A DNA stretch of 64,000 nucleotides from Membranipora membranacea (GCA_914767715.1 OU612066.1:32648283-32712282); one strand, 5' to 3'. Shown: positions 25,293 to 36,341, counted from the stretch's first letter. The notes: generated from the letters alone by a model not told the origin. Program-made: numbers and translations.

Positions 25293-25613
25293 TTGTGGCG
25301 AAAATCAGAGTACGCAATATTGGTGATAATGCGTTCTCAGATTTTTGGCATCTGATTTTCGCACAATGACTAAAAAACCTTTAGTTCTAACATGCTCTTA
25401 TTGTAATATATTTTAGTTCGCTAAGAATAAAACCAGAGGAAAGAGTGAGCGGTCCTAATCATCACTCTTTCCGAACAACAGAAGGGATATACGCTTCTCA
25501 TCACAAGAAAATGTCGGTAATTCTATCTGATCAACTTTTAATACCGTTGCTCGTACTCAGATCCGCTGGGATTTGTAGAATTCTCAAAATGGAGAATAGT
25601 TAATGCCTTGTAT

Positions 25614-25917
25614 GGCTTCAAAAGAAGATCTCGAAAAGAGGTCAATGCCTTGTATGGCTTCAAAAGAAGATCTCCAAAAGAGGTCAATGATTTAACCCAA
25701 AGCGGTTGTCTTTTTGTGGCATTCTTGAATTGGCATAACCTGATTAAGAGGGTTGCCACTTGCCTTGCTTATTTGTAATGTGGTATATACTTGCGAATGT
25801 TTATTTATACCTTGTACTTATACTATGAGTCATTGGTGTGCTTTGGTGATACTTGAACCAATAAACATAGTCTTCATTATAAACTTCACAAACAGGATTG
25901 ATTGATGAATTAAAAAA
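25614..25917 (+). repeat. DIRS-like 3' repeat, copy B1
   Basis: These ~305 bases recur almost unchanged at 26679-26983. The copy starts inside the AGATCTCGAAAAGAGGTCAA minisatellite unit and runs through ACCCAAAGCGGTTGTC to GATTGATTGATGAATT. Confidence 0.85.
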
Positions 25918-26334
25918 ATCAAACTTTCCTAAAGTTGTTTTTTAGACTGAAATTAATCCAAAACAAATGCTCAAGTATCTCAGCGCAGCTCCAATAGTTA
26001 GAGTCGTCTGGCCCTTCCAACAAGCCCCGACAACTCCAACGTGTTTATAAAGTACTGATCTGACATCAAGGAAGTCATGTGATCACTTTGTATTGAATTG
26101 TGGGAGACTTAAACTCATCAATCCTTTGGTTGCTAGCCTTGAGACTGTGAACTACCCACCACCACCCCTTCCTTACCTCCGTCATTACTGGGTTGCTCTC
26201 GTTATTCCTTTCTGGTTTCAGATCTAAGAACTAGGCCAGAGTAATTAGTGAGCTCCCAACTACACGTTCGGTCAACAAGTGTCAGCTCAAGAAAATACTG
26301 GCATCTTATAGTCTATCAGTCAAACCTCAAAATG

Positions 26335-26760
26335 GAAAGAAGATCTCGAGAAGAGGTCAATGCCTTACGTGGCTCCTAAGAAGATCTCGAAAAGAGGTCA
26401 ATGCCTTGTATGGCTAAAATAATAAAAAGATCTCGAAAAGAGGTCAATGCCTTGTATGGCTAAAAAAATAAAAAGATCTCGAAAAGAGGTCAATGCCTTG
26501 TATGGCTAAAAAAATAAAAAGATCTCGAAAAGAGGTCAATGCCTTGTGTGGCTCCTAAGAAGATCTCGAAAAGAGGTCAATGCCTTGTATGGCTAAATAA
26601 AATAAAAAGATCTCGAAAAGAGATCAATGCCTTGTATGGCTTCAAAAGAAGATCTCGAAAAGAGGTCAATGCCTTGTATGGCTTCAAAAGAAGATCTCGA
26701 AAAGAGGTCAATGCCTTGTATGGCTTCAAAAGAAGATCTCCAAAAGAGGTCAATGATTTA
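26335..26760 (+). repeat. Minisatellite of about 43-45 bp, ten units
   Basis: Head-to-tail units contain AGATCTCGAAAAGAGGTCAA and then TGCCTTGTATGGCT, with spacers of either TTCAAAAGA or an A-rich stretch. Two further units lie in repeat B1. The array continues directly into repeat B2, so it arose inside the element. An open frame across part of it (26539-26844) is a by-product of the repeat and not a likely gene. Confidence 0.85.
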
Positions 26761-26983
26761 ACCCAAAGCGGTTGTCTTTTTGTGGCATTCTTGAATTGGC
26801 ATAACCTGATTAAGAGGGTTGCCACTTGCCTTGCTTATTTGTAATGTGGTATATACTTGCGAATGTTTATTTATACCTTGTACTTATACTATGAGTCATT
26901 GGTGTGCTTTGGTGATACTTGAACCAATAAACATAGTCTTCATTATAAACTTCACAAACAGGATTGATTGATGAATTAAAAAA
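26679..26983 (+). repeat. DIRS-like 3' repeat, copy B2
   Basis: Second copy of the ~305 bp repeat at 25614-25917, offset by about 1066 bases with roughly one small indel. It is joined directly to the right copy of the 48-bp repeat. Confidence 0.85.
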
Positions 26984-27025
26984 TACCATTTATTTGTACT
27001 CATTGGAACCAACCTGTGCTGTGCT
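26978..27025 (+). repeat. 48-bp direct repeat, right copy
   Basis: Same 48 bases as 23271-23318. On the right it continues into TCAAAGCCTTCC, which is not seen at the left copy. It may be a boundary of the retroelement or a host sequence duplicated around it. Confidence 0.8.
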
Positions 27026-28621
27026 TCAAAGCCTTCCTTGGTCAGTAGATCACCTTGCGCTCAGTTGATTCCTCTTACAGGTTGTTGGGGAATCAATGCG
27101 CATATATCCTTAAGCACTATTATATTGTCATGTAACTGATTTTGTACTCAACCACAGAAATATCAATGGTCAATGGAATTCTCAAAGTTTGTTTGCTCCT
27201 ATTATCAGTGCCTCATAGGACCAAATTTTTAATTATCAACAGTATGATGAAACAAAAACGGGTTTAGTAATTGCTATAGTTATGTATGGGCCTAATAACA
27301 CTACACTACACTGCTGTTGCCAGCTACAAAATACCGATGTTTTCCCCTAGCTTACTTGCTGGTTTGATCAAGCACAGTTGCTGTTGCCTACATTAGAAGG
27401 TGTGACAAAAATTGAGCTTTGGTTTGTTCATGCCATATGGTTAAATGAAAAAAAAAAGATTTTTCAAGCTAACTATATCATATACTATACACCCCTCCTT
27501 CTTATGATGTGCACTTTATAAAGCTGAAAGTAGTGAAACTTGATGGTTCTTAGAAATGTACATGTAGTTGTATTCAGATTCCTAGAAATTTGTCAATTTA
27601 TTTATCCATAATATTGCTTCCGAATTTATTACTTCTGAAGATTGAAAGAATATGAAGAAAAATCATTGAACAGTAAGGATATTACCTAGGCCTGTGAGTG
27701 CATGATATTTACTTGTTACAGGAAAAAGGTTTCTTTCTGTTACTGGCGATGGTTTCACTGTGAGAAGAGCAATTGGCAGTCTTCGTACTCATTTCTATCC
27801 ATTAAGAACTGCGACTGAGACAAAGATCAGTGTGAGTAGGCTACCTCTTGTCTTTCAGGAAAATCAAGTCTAGAGGACAAAGATGTCTGTGGGCTTTTCA
27901 TTTTTCCCATAAGATTACTTCAGCATATTTCAGACCCTGTGAAAATTATTCTTTAGATGATTTGTTTGCTGAGTTGTCTGCTCACACTTATTGAGAGGAT
28001 AACTTTGCTAGCTATTAGCTATGTATGAGCAGTGAGGGTGCAAGCAGGGTGAGGGTGGTGCGAGCCCTTTTGCCTATAGATAGGTCCTGAGGTTGTAAGC
28101 CCACCCATTTAAACCTGACTTAATTGTGCTCCACATCATTCAGATGCTTTAATTTAGTTTCATAGACCAACAAGCTAGACAGTGCACCATTCAGAATAAA
28201 AATGACACTTGGGCCATATGCCTACACTGAACAGCTTAGTGTTAATGAACTTACTGCCTCTTTCATCATTAAAGCTGATGAAATTGTCATGGAGATACTA
28301 GGTCTTTGGTTTTGGCTAACAGAATTATTTAATAGCGAGCTTATAGAGCATTTATCCCAATAGGCTTTTTTTTTAAATGGACAACCATCAAGTGTGATAC
28401 TTGCACTACAAAAAAAGCGGCTCGCTGCTCTTTGCCTTGAAAATATAAAATTATGTCTAAACACACTGCTGAGAAGTAACATGTTTGGTTGCACTGATTG
28501 TGCATGTACAATTTAATTAGACATAAGTAATTTAGTGCAACTTTTGAAATGAGGTTGAAGACCACTTGCCATTTTAGATGTGTGGTAGCGAGGATGTCAG
28601 ATGTTCACTGGTTACTCACAG
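27026..28621. other. No confident gene; possible plus-strand exon at 27722-27831
   Basis: An AG-bounded block at 27722-27831 ends in AGT then GTGAGT and reads KRFLSVTGDGFTVRRAIGSL in phase 1 to 0. It might precede the exon chain that starts at 28622, but no exon bridging the phases was found. A frame at about 28180-28500 is open on both strands apart from one TAG and is not recognised. Confidence 0.3.
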
Positions 28622-30247
28622 GAAATGCCACTGTTTCGTCTGCAGTACTCAACACTATACAATATGCCTGTCTAACCAATGAGGGAGTTCATTGGTCTAA
28701 CAAGCAAAAGCCATTGTAAGTTGACCTAGTCATAAAACTTAAAAAATTGCCGAATAATGTGAAGGAAGCTTGAGTTGCTTGGTGGTAAGGTAATTAGTGT
28801 CATATTATGACATATTATGTGAACAATCAGCAGTTATTCATTTTTTTCCAATTGCGCTCCCTTAATTCAATTTGATTCATCAATTGCCGAACAACTAATA
28901 TATCTGTATCCTCATCATTGATCAGTATGTCCAACGATGTTTGTATCTTACCTCAAAAATCCATCGCAGGCGTTTTTTTGAAGTAGCTTTGCAATGATGA
29001 TTTTGTTTGTTATTGGTACTTGTAGAACTGAGTTTCACTAAAGGTTAATTCAATCTGTGAGATAATACAGGTCGATTACTTTCATCATACCATGCATGGA
29101 CCATGCTGCACGCGTGACCAAAGAGTGGGAAACATGGGAAAGAGACTTTATGTTGAGGTAATTTTGATAACTTTTGGCATTACATGCTGCGAGTGATATG
29201 TTCTAGACCTATCTCAGTTGCCTCATAATCCCTGAATGATCACAAGGTGTGAGTAGGTGTTGATCATAGCTTTTGCTCCATGCTCAAGACTTTTCTGACA
29301 ACATAATTAGTCTGATACAGAGGGTTGACAGCAGGCAGTTTATAACAACAATTGTCCAAAATACCTCAAATAAGTGAGTGCCCTACCCACCGGTCCATTA
29401 CTCCTGAAAATCTGTTGTGTCGATTGCATATACGGAAATACGGAGCACATCACATAGTGTGCTATTATGATTGATTAGCCCCACACACAGTTGTATGTGG
29501 AGTAATTTTACTGACTACTTATAGTAAATCCATCTGATTTATGCCCTCCCCACCCACACAAGACCCTTACATTTTTGGGTTGGCGTAAACAAACCACTAA
29601 CGATAACAATGGTTCCCTCCAAATTATGTATTTTATATTTCAGGTTGTTCCCAGATTTCCAGTTCAGGTTCAGGTTATAAAAGTGTGCTGATGTTATGCT
29701 GCATGTTTATGTATTATGGTAATGAATACCATTCAGGTGAGAAATACCCGTCCGAAAGAAGTATGATGTGAAACTTAACTTATCCCGTGAAAGCATGTGT
29801 GAAATCAAACCATCGTTCAGTACTTCAATCTCAAACTACCTCATAACCCTTATAAAAATCAGTTTTTGAAGACAAGCTAAATTGTGCAATCCAGGTCACA
29901 ATATCGTTGGGCGTGGACTGGTATAATACATGCCCACAGCTTGGGGTAGAACGATACCTTGGGGTTGAAGTTGAATTTCAGATATTTGGTATCGGCTCCA
30001 TACACAAACCTGATCGGATATGTGATAGGCCAGATCCAAGATAATACATTTTCAAATCGACCCTTACATAGGACATACCTTTTTTGTTGCCGTTCAGCAA
30101 AAGGATTTAGACCCCCTCACAGGCAATACCAATTTTAGTGCTGGGTTTTTTTGCAGCTATCAGTGCACCTCACCAGTTCCTCATCCTCTATACGCAGTCA
30201 ATCATGGAAACAAGCCAGACTACAGTGATTTGTTTGAATTAACTTAG
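28622..30247 (+). CDS. Candidate 3' exons of an unidentified gene
   Basis: Four plus-strand exons chain in matching phases: 28622-28715, 29071-29157, 29644-29667 (or to 29673) and 30157-30247. Each has AG before it, and the first three are followed by GT (GTAAGT, GTAATT, GTTCAG). The joined reading contains TNEGVHWSNKQKPL, then MDHAARVTKEWETWERDFML, then LFPDFQF, then PLYAVNHGNKPDYSDLFELT and a TAG stop. The phase order 1-2-2-2-stop is consistent and the peptide looks protein-like, with no low complexity. I do not recognise the family. The 5' part is unknown, so this may be a real gene, a pseudogene or chance. Confidence 0.4.
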
Positions 30248-31344
30248 TACCACTTTTGTTTTATCCAAAATAAGCTCATCTTGTTCCACCTCTACCCACA
30301 ACTGCCGATATCCTTCTACATATAAACTGATGGGACCTTTTTCGAACTGTAACTAGTAGCACTCTGTGTGTGTGAAAATAATGACCTCAACAAACATGTT
30401 GTGATGTTTGCTTCAAAAACCTCCAGGCATCGTACACAACCTGGCTTTTAAGCTATATGAAGGTCAGAGTAAATCATTTTAAGATCATATCAGGGGTCAT
30501 AGTTTTTGTGTAGTCAGGTAGTCCAAATTTTACCTGTTCCCATTCACTTCATATTAAGACAAAACTGGAGAGTTGACATGTTAGATCAATGAGATCAGAA
30601 CCACCGTAAATGTCAACCACCAATTTCTTATCTTGTTACCAGACTGCTTGTTCATCAATAAATAGGAGTTGCTTTCAAAATATCTCTCTGTTGGCCCACA
30701 TATACAAAATTAACGGTGTATGTATGTTTCCTTATTATTAAGTATATTTACCCTAGAGTCAACAGTATTGAATACAGTGCACTACAATAAAACTGACCAG
30801 AAAAAAAACAATTTTCCTTTGTTTTAATGCTGGCTGCAGTATACCAACCAGCCTTCCTTGGTGTCAAAGTAAGAGGCTGAGTACTTCTTAATATAGTTAT
30901 TATCTATTACATAATCTTTTGACCAGACATATTATACCTAAAGCATGTTTCGAAATGTGTTTTGCAATGCTCCTAAGCTGACATTAATATTACTACATAG
31001 ATAATCACCAACTCAACTAATCATAAGATACAAGATTTACTATCGCCCTGCAACATTGAGGTGTATTGCACTCTCAGTGTATAATAGTGTCCACAGAAAG
31101 ATATCTGCTCATAACCTGATAAAAACTATTGGAGTCCAAAGTTATCTTCCCCTGTGAATTGATGTCCACATTTCAAAGGGAATTCTGCAATACAGAAATA
31201 GTGCTACAGATGTACTATACCACATGCATCCTGATCCAAATTACTTATGAACATAGCTTTGGAGGTGGTTTCATAAAATACATATAAAATTTTCACATGT
31301 AGGACACATTCAGTGGTGAAAAATGCTGTAATTGTAATTTCTGA

Positions 31345-31500
31345 ATTTTAGTAAATCCTGTGTGGGATTGACTGAAATGTGGAAAAATGGTTTTCAATCC
31401 CACACAGGATTCACTAAAATACGGAAATACGCACTAATTTCCGCAATCACGTGTGTGAATTTGCATGATCACGGATTTCCGCATCATAGTGAACCCGATT
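31345..31500. mobile_element. MITE-like element with internal hairpin
   Basis: Arms at 31345-31372 and 31394-31420 pair around AATCCTGTGTGGGATTGA. The right flank carries TTTCCGCATCATAGTGAAC, whose reverse complement resembles TTCACTATAATGCGGAAAT at 22308-22330. Both places also have several ACGGAAAT or GCGGAAAT words. It appears to be a small non-autonomous family with two diverged members here. Confidence 0.55.
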
Positions 31501-32084
31501 GTGGGCGATGTAATATTTCAGCTGTATATAGTTTCAGTACATTATTTGGAATTGCATAAATTAAACATGAAACCCTCCATAACGGATCTGCAATAAGGCT
31601 TATTTTCAGACAAACTATAAATGCAAGCTTCAAATTGGTATGAATTCATCAAGACTGCACTTGTGTACGGTGGAAACAATTTGAAGAACCATTGGCTCAG
31701 CACCACGGTCTCAGAGTAAAAGAATATATTACATGAAGATGTTTTCTTTTAAGTTCTATTAATTTTTTATCAACTCCATTAGCCTATTTTGTAATATATA
31801 GGGGAGCTCTCAAGGTTGATTGTTCCAGCCCCCAGCCCTGTCCTGTGCACTCTCTTACTGACTGACTCATGGAAAGACATGTAGACGAGCCGGGAAAGCA
31901 GCTGAACTCACTACAAGGGTTCCCAGCAATGGGCCATGTAAGGCCAATAACCCTAACACGTACGCTGTCTCTCATAGGGTGGCAATGGTTGATTGGAATG
32001 TGCTGTGGGATGAGAGAACTCAACTTTGATTAGTGAATAGCGAGCTATCTAACTAGCGTCATCAACCTATTATTTTTTGAAGAT

Positions 32085-32160
32085 GATTGGTTTGGCGCAA
32101 TCGGTTAGCGCGCTTGCTATTCACTGCCAGGTGATTTGTGCAGGGGTTGTGGGTTCGTCG
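32085..32160 (+). repeat. tRNA-derived SINE head
   Basis: TTTGGCGCAATCGGTTAGCG is close to the D-arm and A box of a eukaryotic tRNA. GGGTTGTGGGTTCGTC, about 40 bases later, resembles the B box. The stems do not pair as in a working tRNA, and the 3' acceptor half is missing. It is best read as a tRNA-derived SINE or tRNA pseudogene. Confidence 0.55.
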
Positions 32161-32289
32161 TTTTGGTATTGGTATTGCGCTCGGAATTTTAATTATATAC
32201 TTCTTATAGTTCTGTAGTGTCAAAACATTTTGGTGGCATTTTAGTGTTGCTCCCAACCCCTCAGCCTCCATTTTTATATTTTGTTACTT

Positions 32290-33190
32290 GAAAATTGAGA
32301 GCAGGAAATGTTTGATTGTTCGAATATTTTGAGTCATCGGTAATGAGAAGGGCAGATAGTAAGCTATGATTCTCATGCAATTTGATTTAGGCTGGCAGTG
32401 GCGCATTCTAACAGGAAAAGTTTGATTCTTAGAAATTTTTGAATCATTGGTAATGGGAAGGGCACATTGCTAGCTTAGATTTTCATGCAATTTGATTCAG
32501 GCTGGCAGTGGCGAACTCTAACAGGAAAAAATTTATTGTTAGAAGTTTTTGAATCATTGGTAATGAGAAAAGCAGATTACTAGCTTTGATTTTAATGCAA
32601 TTTGATTAAGGTTGACAGTGGCGAACTCTCACAGGAAAAGTTTGAATGTTCAAAATTTTTGAATCATTGTTAATGAGAAGGGCAGATAGTTAGCTTAGAT
32701 TCTCATGCAATTTGATTCAGGGTGGCAGTGGCGCACTCTAACAGGAAAAATTTTATTGTTTGAAATTTTTGGAATTATTGGTAATGAGAAGGGCAGATAG
32801 TTAGCTTAGATTCTCATGCAATTTGATTCAGGCTTCCAGTGGCGAACTCTCACAGGAAAAGTTTAATTGTTAGAAGTTTTTGAATCATTGGTAATGAGAA
32901 GGGCAGATTACTAGCTTTGATTTTCATGCAATTTGATTTAGGTTGACAGTGGCGAACTCTCACAGGAAAAGTTATAATGTTCAAAATTTTTGAATCATTT
33001 GTAATGAGAAGGGCAGATAGTTAGCTTAGATTCTCATGCAATTTGATTCAGGCTGGCAGTGGCGAACTCTAACAAGAAAAATTTCATTGTTTGAAATTTT
33101 TTGAATCATCGGTAATGAGAAGGGCAGATTACTAGCTTAGATTCTCATGCAATTTGATTCAGGGTGGCAGTGGCGCACTCTAACATGGTG
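32290..33190 (+). repeat. 110-bp satellite, eight tandem units
   Basis: The word TCATGCAATTTGATT recurs with start spacings of 110-111 bases, near 32371, 32481, 32591, 32701, 32812, 32922, 33032 and 33143. Units also share GGTAATGAGAAGGGCAGAT, GGCAGTGGCGAACTCTAACA and GGAAAA. Divergence between units is modest and alternates in a few positions. There is no open frame through the array. Confidence 0.92.
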
Positions 33191-33317
33191 ATCGATGTTA
33201 ACATTTCTGGTAGGAGAATCTAGCCAAACCCTCATTGACACTCAATTTCCATGATCTGCCAAGTTGTCCCCAGCCAAGAAAAGCTGCAGTAATGATCACG
33301 CATTTTGTTTCTCATAG

Positions 33318-33464
33318 GATGTCTTGAAGTTAGAAGCTCTTGATTACAGCTTATCACTTAATCTGCCTGAAAGAGTAAACTCAGATGAAGTTACTGACAA
33401 AGTTCAGCAAGAGCAAACATTAGCTCGCTGTGACATTACCTGTATTAGCTGTACTATTAGCTAA
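33318..33464 (+). CDS. Possible terminal exon, unidentified
   Basis: After the acceptor-like TCTCATAG there are 48 open codons and a TAA. The frame reads DVLKLEALDYSLSLNLPE and then an acidic, glutamine-rich stretch ending CISCTIS. No upstream exon could be linked to it. It lies just after the 110-bp satellite. It might be a last exon of an unseen gene or simply a chance open frame. Confidence 0.22.
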   Translation, partial: DVLKLEALDYSLSLNLPERVNSDEVTDKVQQEQTLARCDITCISCTIS

Positions 33465-33764
33465 TCCACAAAACTTTAGTTTTGCGTTTACGATAAATGT
33501 ATGCGTATAAAATGTAAAAGAAACCCATATTCAGTGCCTCATAACACTATTTTCAAAAATTTGATTTTGGGAAATATAAGAAATGGCTGATTAAAAGTCC
33601 TGTCTTCAACCACATATGTGTAGTAAAACCAGTTTAGGGTGTGCATGTAATATTTTTTACACATTTTTTGCCTGAGATGTACCATGAAAGCTTGAAAAAA
33701 ATTTTAAACAAAATTACACATTAGCTAACTTTACCCACTCATACCCATTTTAAATTTATGAGCT

Positions 33765-33895
33765 TCAGAGGGTAGGTGTGGCTGAGTGGTTAGTGTGCTC
33801 GTTCAAATCCCTGTCTGGGCAAAAAAAAGGAGCATGTTAACTCCTCATTATTTTTGTAAATTATTCCACAATTATAACATGCTTGTTGCACGAAA
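33765..33895 (+). mobile_element. tRNA-derived SINE, copy 1
   Basis: GTGTGGCTGAGTGGTTAGTG (A-box half) is followed closely by GTTCAAATCCC (B box). A tail then contains GGAGCATGTTAACTCC and ATAACATGCTTGTTGCAC. The same tail pattern occurs in the copy at 34608-34775, which defines a family. The spacing between A and B boxes is shorter than in a tRNA, so this copy has a deletion. Confidence 0.65.
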
Positions 33896-33944
33896 GGACC
33901 AAGTTCAAATCCCGGTGAAGCTACATTTTATTTACATATCTTGT

Positions 33945-33951
33945 ATGTATG

Positions 33952-33985
<34 letters not shown>

Positions 33986-34215
33986 TGTATGTATGTATGT
34001 ATGTATGTATGTATGTATGTGTGTATGTATGTATGTATGTATGTATGTATGTATGTATGTATGTATGTATGTATGTATGTATGTATGTATGTATGTATGT
34101 ATGTATGTATGTATGTACGTACGTACGTACGTACGTACGTATGTACGTATGTATGTATGTATGTATGTATGTATGTATGTATGTATGTATATATGTATGT
34201 ATATATGTATGTTTA
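33945..34215 (+). repeat. GTAT tetranucleotide microsatellite
   Basis: About 270 bases of (GTAT)n are interrupted near 34114-34146 by GTAC units. All long open frames across it (runs of Met-Tyr-Val-Cys) are artefacts of the repeat. Confidence 0.97.
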
Positions 34216-34607
34216 TTTCACAACCAAAATATCATTTTCCAGTGAGAGAAATGATAAAACTAAGTTGGTTATAGAAAAAAAGTATTTCATGCATTATAAT
34301 GCCACAAGAAAAACTGAAAAAAACTCTTCTTGCGCTTCTCAGTTCGACACTTCTCAGGATGGTATTTTGAAATTACAGGTTTACGAGAGGGTGTTTTAAA
34401 ATTATTGATCTTGATTCTATTAAAAAGAGGATGGCTTGGGTCCTCAGAAACTTTACTAACATAGTGAGCACAGACGGAAAATAAAAACTTGTCAGTCTTC
34501 CCTTTTACTACTTGGTGGTTTAACTGTTTTGTTACGGTACCTATTTATTACTACTTATACCTGCAACAACACCCAGAGTATTTTGCTCTGAGTTTTGCAA
34601 GCTTCAG

Positions 34608-34775
34608 CGGGCCAGCATGGCTGTGCGGTTAGAGTGTTGGATCTCAGCGCGAGAGGCCCGAGTTAAAGTTCCGGTGTGGCCAGATTGAAAAAATCAAGGA
34701 GGAGCATGGTGAGGACCCCTTACTTTTATATAATATACAATAAATATCCGCAATTATAGCATGTTTGTTGCGCTA
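34608..34775 (+). mobile_element. tRNA-derived SINE, copy 2
   Basis: CAGCATGGCTGTGCGGTTAG matches an A box and GAGTTAAAGTTCC a decayed B box at tRNA-like spacing. The tail GGAGCATGGTGAGG...GCAATTATAGCATGTTTGTT matches that of the copy at 33765-33895, so the two belong to one SINE family. Confidence 0.7.
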
Positions 34776-36200
34776 TATTCTATGGCCGTATTCACTAAGA
34801 ATAATTGTGGGGGAGTTCTGCCACATAATAGGACAACAACACTCAGGCTGTCTCTCTCATAGGTGGTATGGAAAGAACAGCCATTTAAATTTGCACATGA
34901 CATCGCCAGTTTGCCATCCATCATAAACTCAGTCGACAACCGGAGTGTATGTTATCCACACTTGAACTTTTGCGGCATTTATGATCGCAACATTTCTTGT
35001 TATGATATTAATTTTGATTTTAATTGACCTCTTTTCATTATAATAAGACCTTATCTGCTCTGACGTTTCAGTATTACAATTTTGATACATTTTACAAAAA
35101 ATTGAGACCGGCAAAATGAATATTATATATATATATATATAACCACCAAACCCTTATGTGGAAGAAATAATAAGCACAATTACCTTCGAAGGAATAAACA
35201 CCAGGCAAAACACGATTGCAGTTTGGTTAGATGTGCTAGCATTCATGCGAAACTAACTGCCTAGTGAACCAATATCCGACTAAAGGTGCTTTATCAGTTA
35301 TATTTCATCTGTATGATGGTTGTTTAATAAATTGGCCAAGTTATTTAGGGATAGGGGAAGCTCAGATGGTATATTGGATCACTCTTCTCCAGCGCATAGC
35401 CTGCCTATTGCAATTATTACATTTTGGAACTCCTTTAGACTATATGGTTTTCCTTTTGCTTTTATTGTTATGAGAACTTTGTCTGATGCTGACTCCACAG
35501 ATGGATCTCTGAGAACAAATCTAAGACAAGGTAATGTTTGATGAATATATCATGGGATGGTTTTCTTGCATGATACATATGAAAACTGCCTTTAAGTCCC
35601 TGTTTATGGCTTATACACTGATGAATCAGCGTTATTATTATTATTTTTTCTCATGTCAATTACTGCTACACAATCAAATGGCTGCAACTTTTCAAATTGC
35701 CTTATACTTTTATTTACGCAATGCGTGAAATAGACTTCAGGTATAGAGAACAAATTTCATTCACGGCAATAAAAGTTTTGGTGAAGAATAGGACGCCGAC
35801 GGGTTGGTGAATGCCGATTCACCCCAGCTGGGACCGTTTGAATTTTGGGTGATGGTTAGTCACACGCTCCAAGATTAGTCTCCAAACGCAAACATTATTA
35901 TATTATTTGCCCAGCGTGATTCAAAGGTCAATTACTTTTTTCAATGTCAGTAAATTTTAGGAAGTAACATTGATGTTTTTCTCTACTTCAAATTTTATTT
36001 ATGGTTGGATGTGATAATAATTAATTCAGTGAAACCCACAACATACCAATGATGTACTAATCATGTGAGTCACATCGCTATTGATTGATTCTCGAAAAAC
36101 AACAAGGAAAAGTTTTGTTTTATAATTATTTTAATAGATTATGCTGTTGACTACTGCTGCATAATTTCCTTGTCTAGATTAAAGTTCCTCATCTCGTTCT
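34776..36200. other. Upstream flank of gene A, no gene recognised
   Basis: A TA dinucleotide run lies near 35121-35140. A frame at 35320-35531 is open, reads FWNSFRLYGFPFAFIVMRTL and ends at AAG then GTAATG, so it could be a lone exon, but a second frame is open there too and nothing links to it. No other coding signal was seen. Confidence 0.4.
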
Positions 36201-36201
36201 G

Positions 36202-36209
36202 TATAAAAG
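36202..36209 (+). promoter_or_regulatory. TATA box of gene A
   Basis: TATAAAAG lies 52 bases before the gene A start codon at 36261. With the usual 25-30 base spacing, transcription would start near 36232 and give a short 5' leader. No other TATA-like word of this quality is close by. Confidence 0.5.
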
Positions 36210-36260
36210 TAAACTATAATGTATGCTGGATGTACAGTCTATGTTTTGCCTGCATAAGAT

Positions 36261-36341
36261 ATGACTTCCAACATGAGAGGATCTACTGTTCTGTTCTCCT
36301 TGATTGCCATCTTTATAAACCTTACGTCTGCTGTAACTCAG
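36261..36341 (+). CDS. Gene A exon 1: signal peptide
   Basis: ATG at 36261 opens 27 codons reading [20 protein letters not shown] and then LTSAVTQ, followed by the donor CAG then GTGAGA (phase 0). A basic residue followed by a hydrophobic core is typical of secretion signals. The next exon starts in phase 0 with [10 protein letters not shown] second in-frame ATG is the fifth codon. Confidence 0.82.

Larger units (their letters stand above)
23271..27025 (+). mobile_element. DIRS-like tyrosine-recombinase retrotransposon, 5'-truncated
   Basis: The element contains a reverse transcriptase/RNase H frame (to 24391), a tyrosine recombinase frame (24404-25292) and a complex 3' end. The 3' end has a ~305 bp repeat present twice (25614-25917 and 26679-26983) with unique sequence and a minisatellite between. 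The whole is bracketed by two copies of a 48-bp sequence (23271-23318 and 26978-27025). RT plus RNase H plus tyrosine recombinase, without protease or integrase, defines the DIRS order. Repeats inside the 3' end recall the split direct repeats of PAT/Ngaro elements, but the order here does not fit the standard A1-ORFs-B1-A2-B2 pattern exactly. The RT lacks its N-terminal part and the recombinase is frameshifted, so the copy is inactive. Confidence 0.85.
30248..32289. other. No gene seen; MITE-like hairpin and a tRNA-like SINE
   Basis: The stretch has a hairpin element around 31345-31500 and a tRNA-like sequence at 32085-32160. No splice-compatible exons with recognisable domains were found. 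Confidence 0.5.

Noticed and set aside
26539-26844. 101-residue frame with repeated ALYGFKRRSRKEV units
   Set aside because: The units follow the minisatellite period exactly, and the antisense frame is open as well. It lies in the non-coding 3' end of the retroelement.
28222-28494. 90-residue minus-strand ORF
   Set aside because: There is no recognisable domain, the opposite strand is almost as open, and no splice partner exists on that strand.
32290-33190. CRISPR-like array
   Set aside because: The whole 110-bp unit repeats with no unique spacers, and the DNA is animal. It is a satellite.
33786-34399. Long open frames of Met-Tyr-Val-Cys repeats
   Set aside because: They are translations of the GTAT microsatellite in three frames and not a protein gene.
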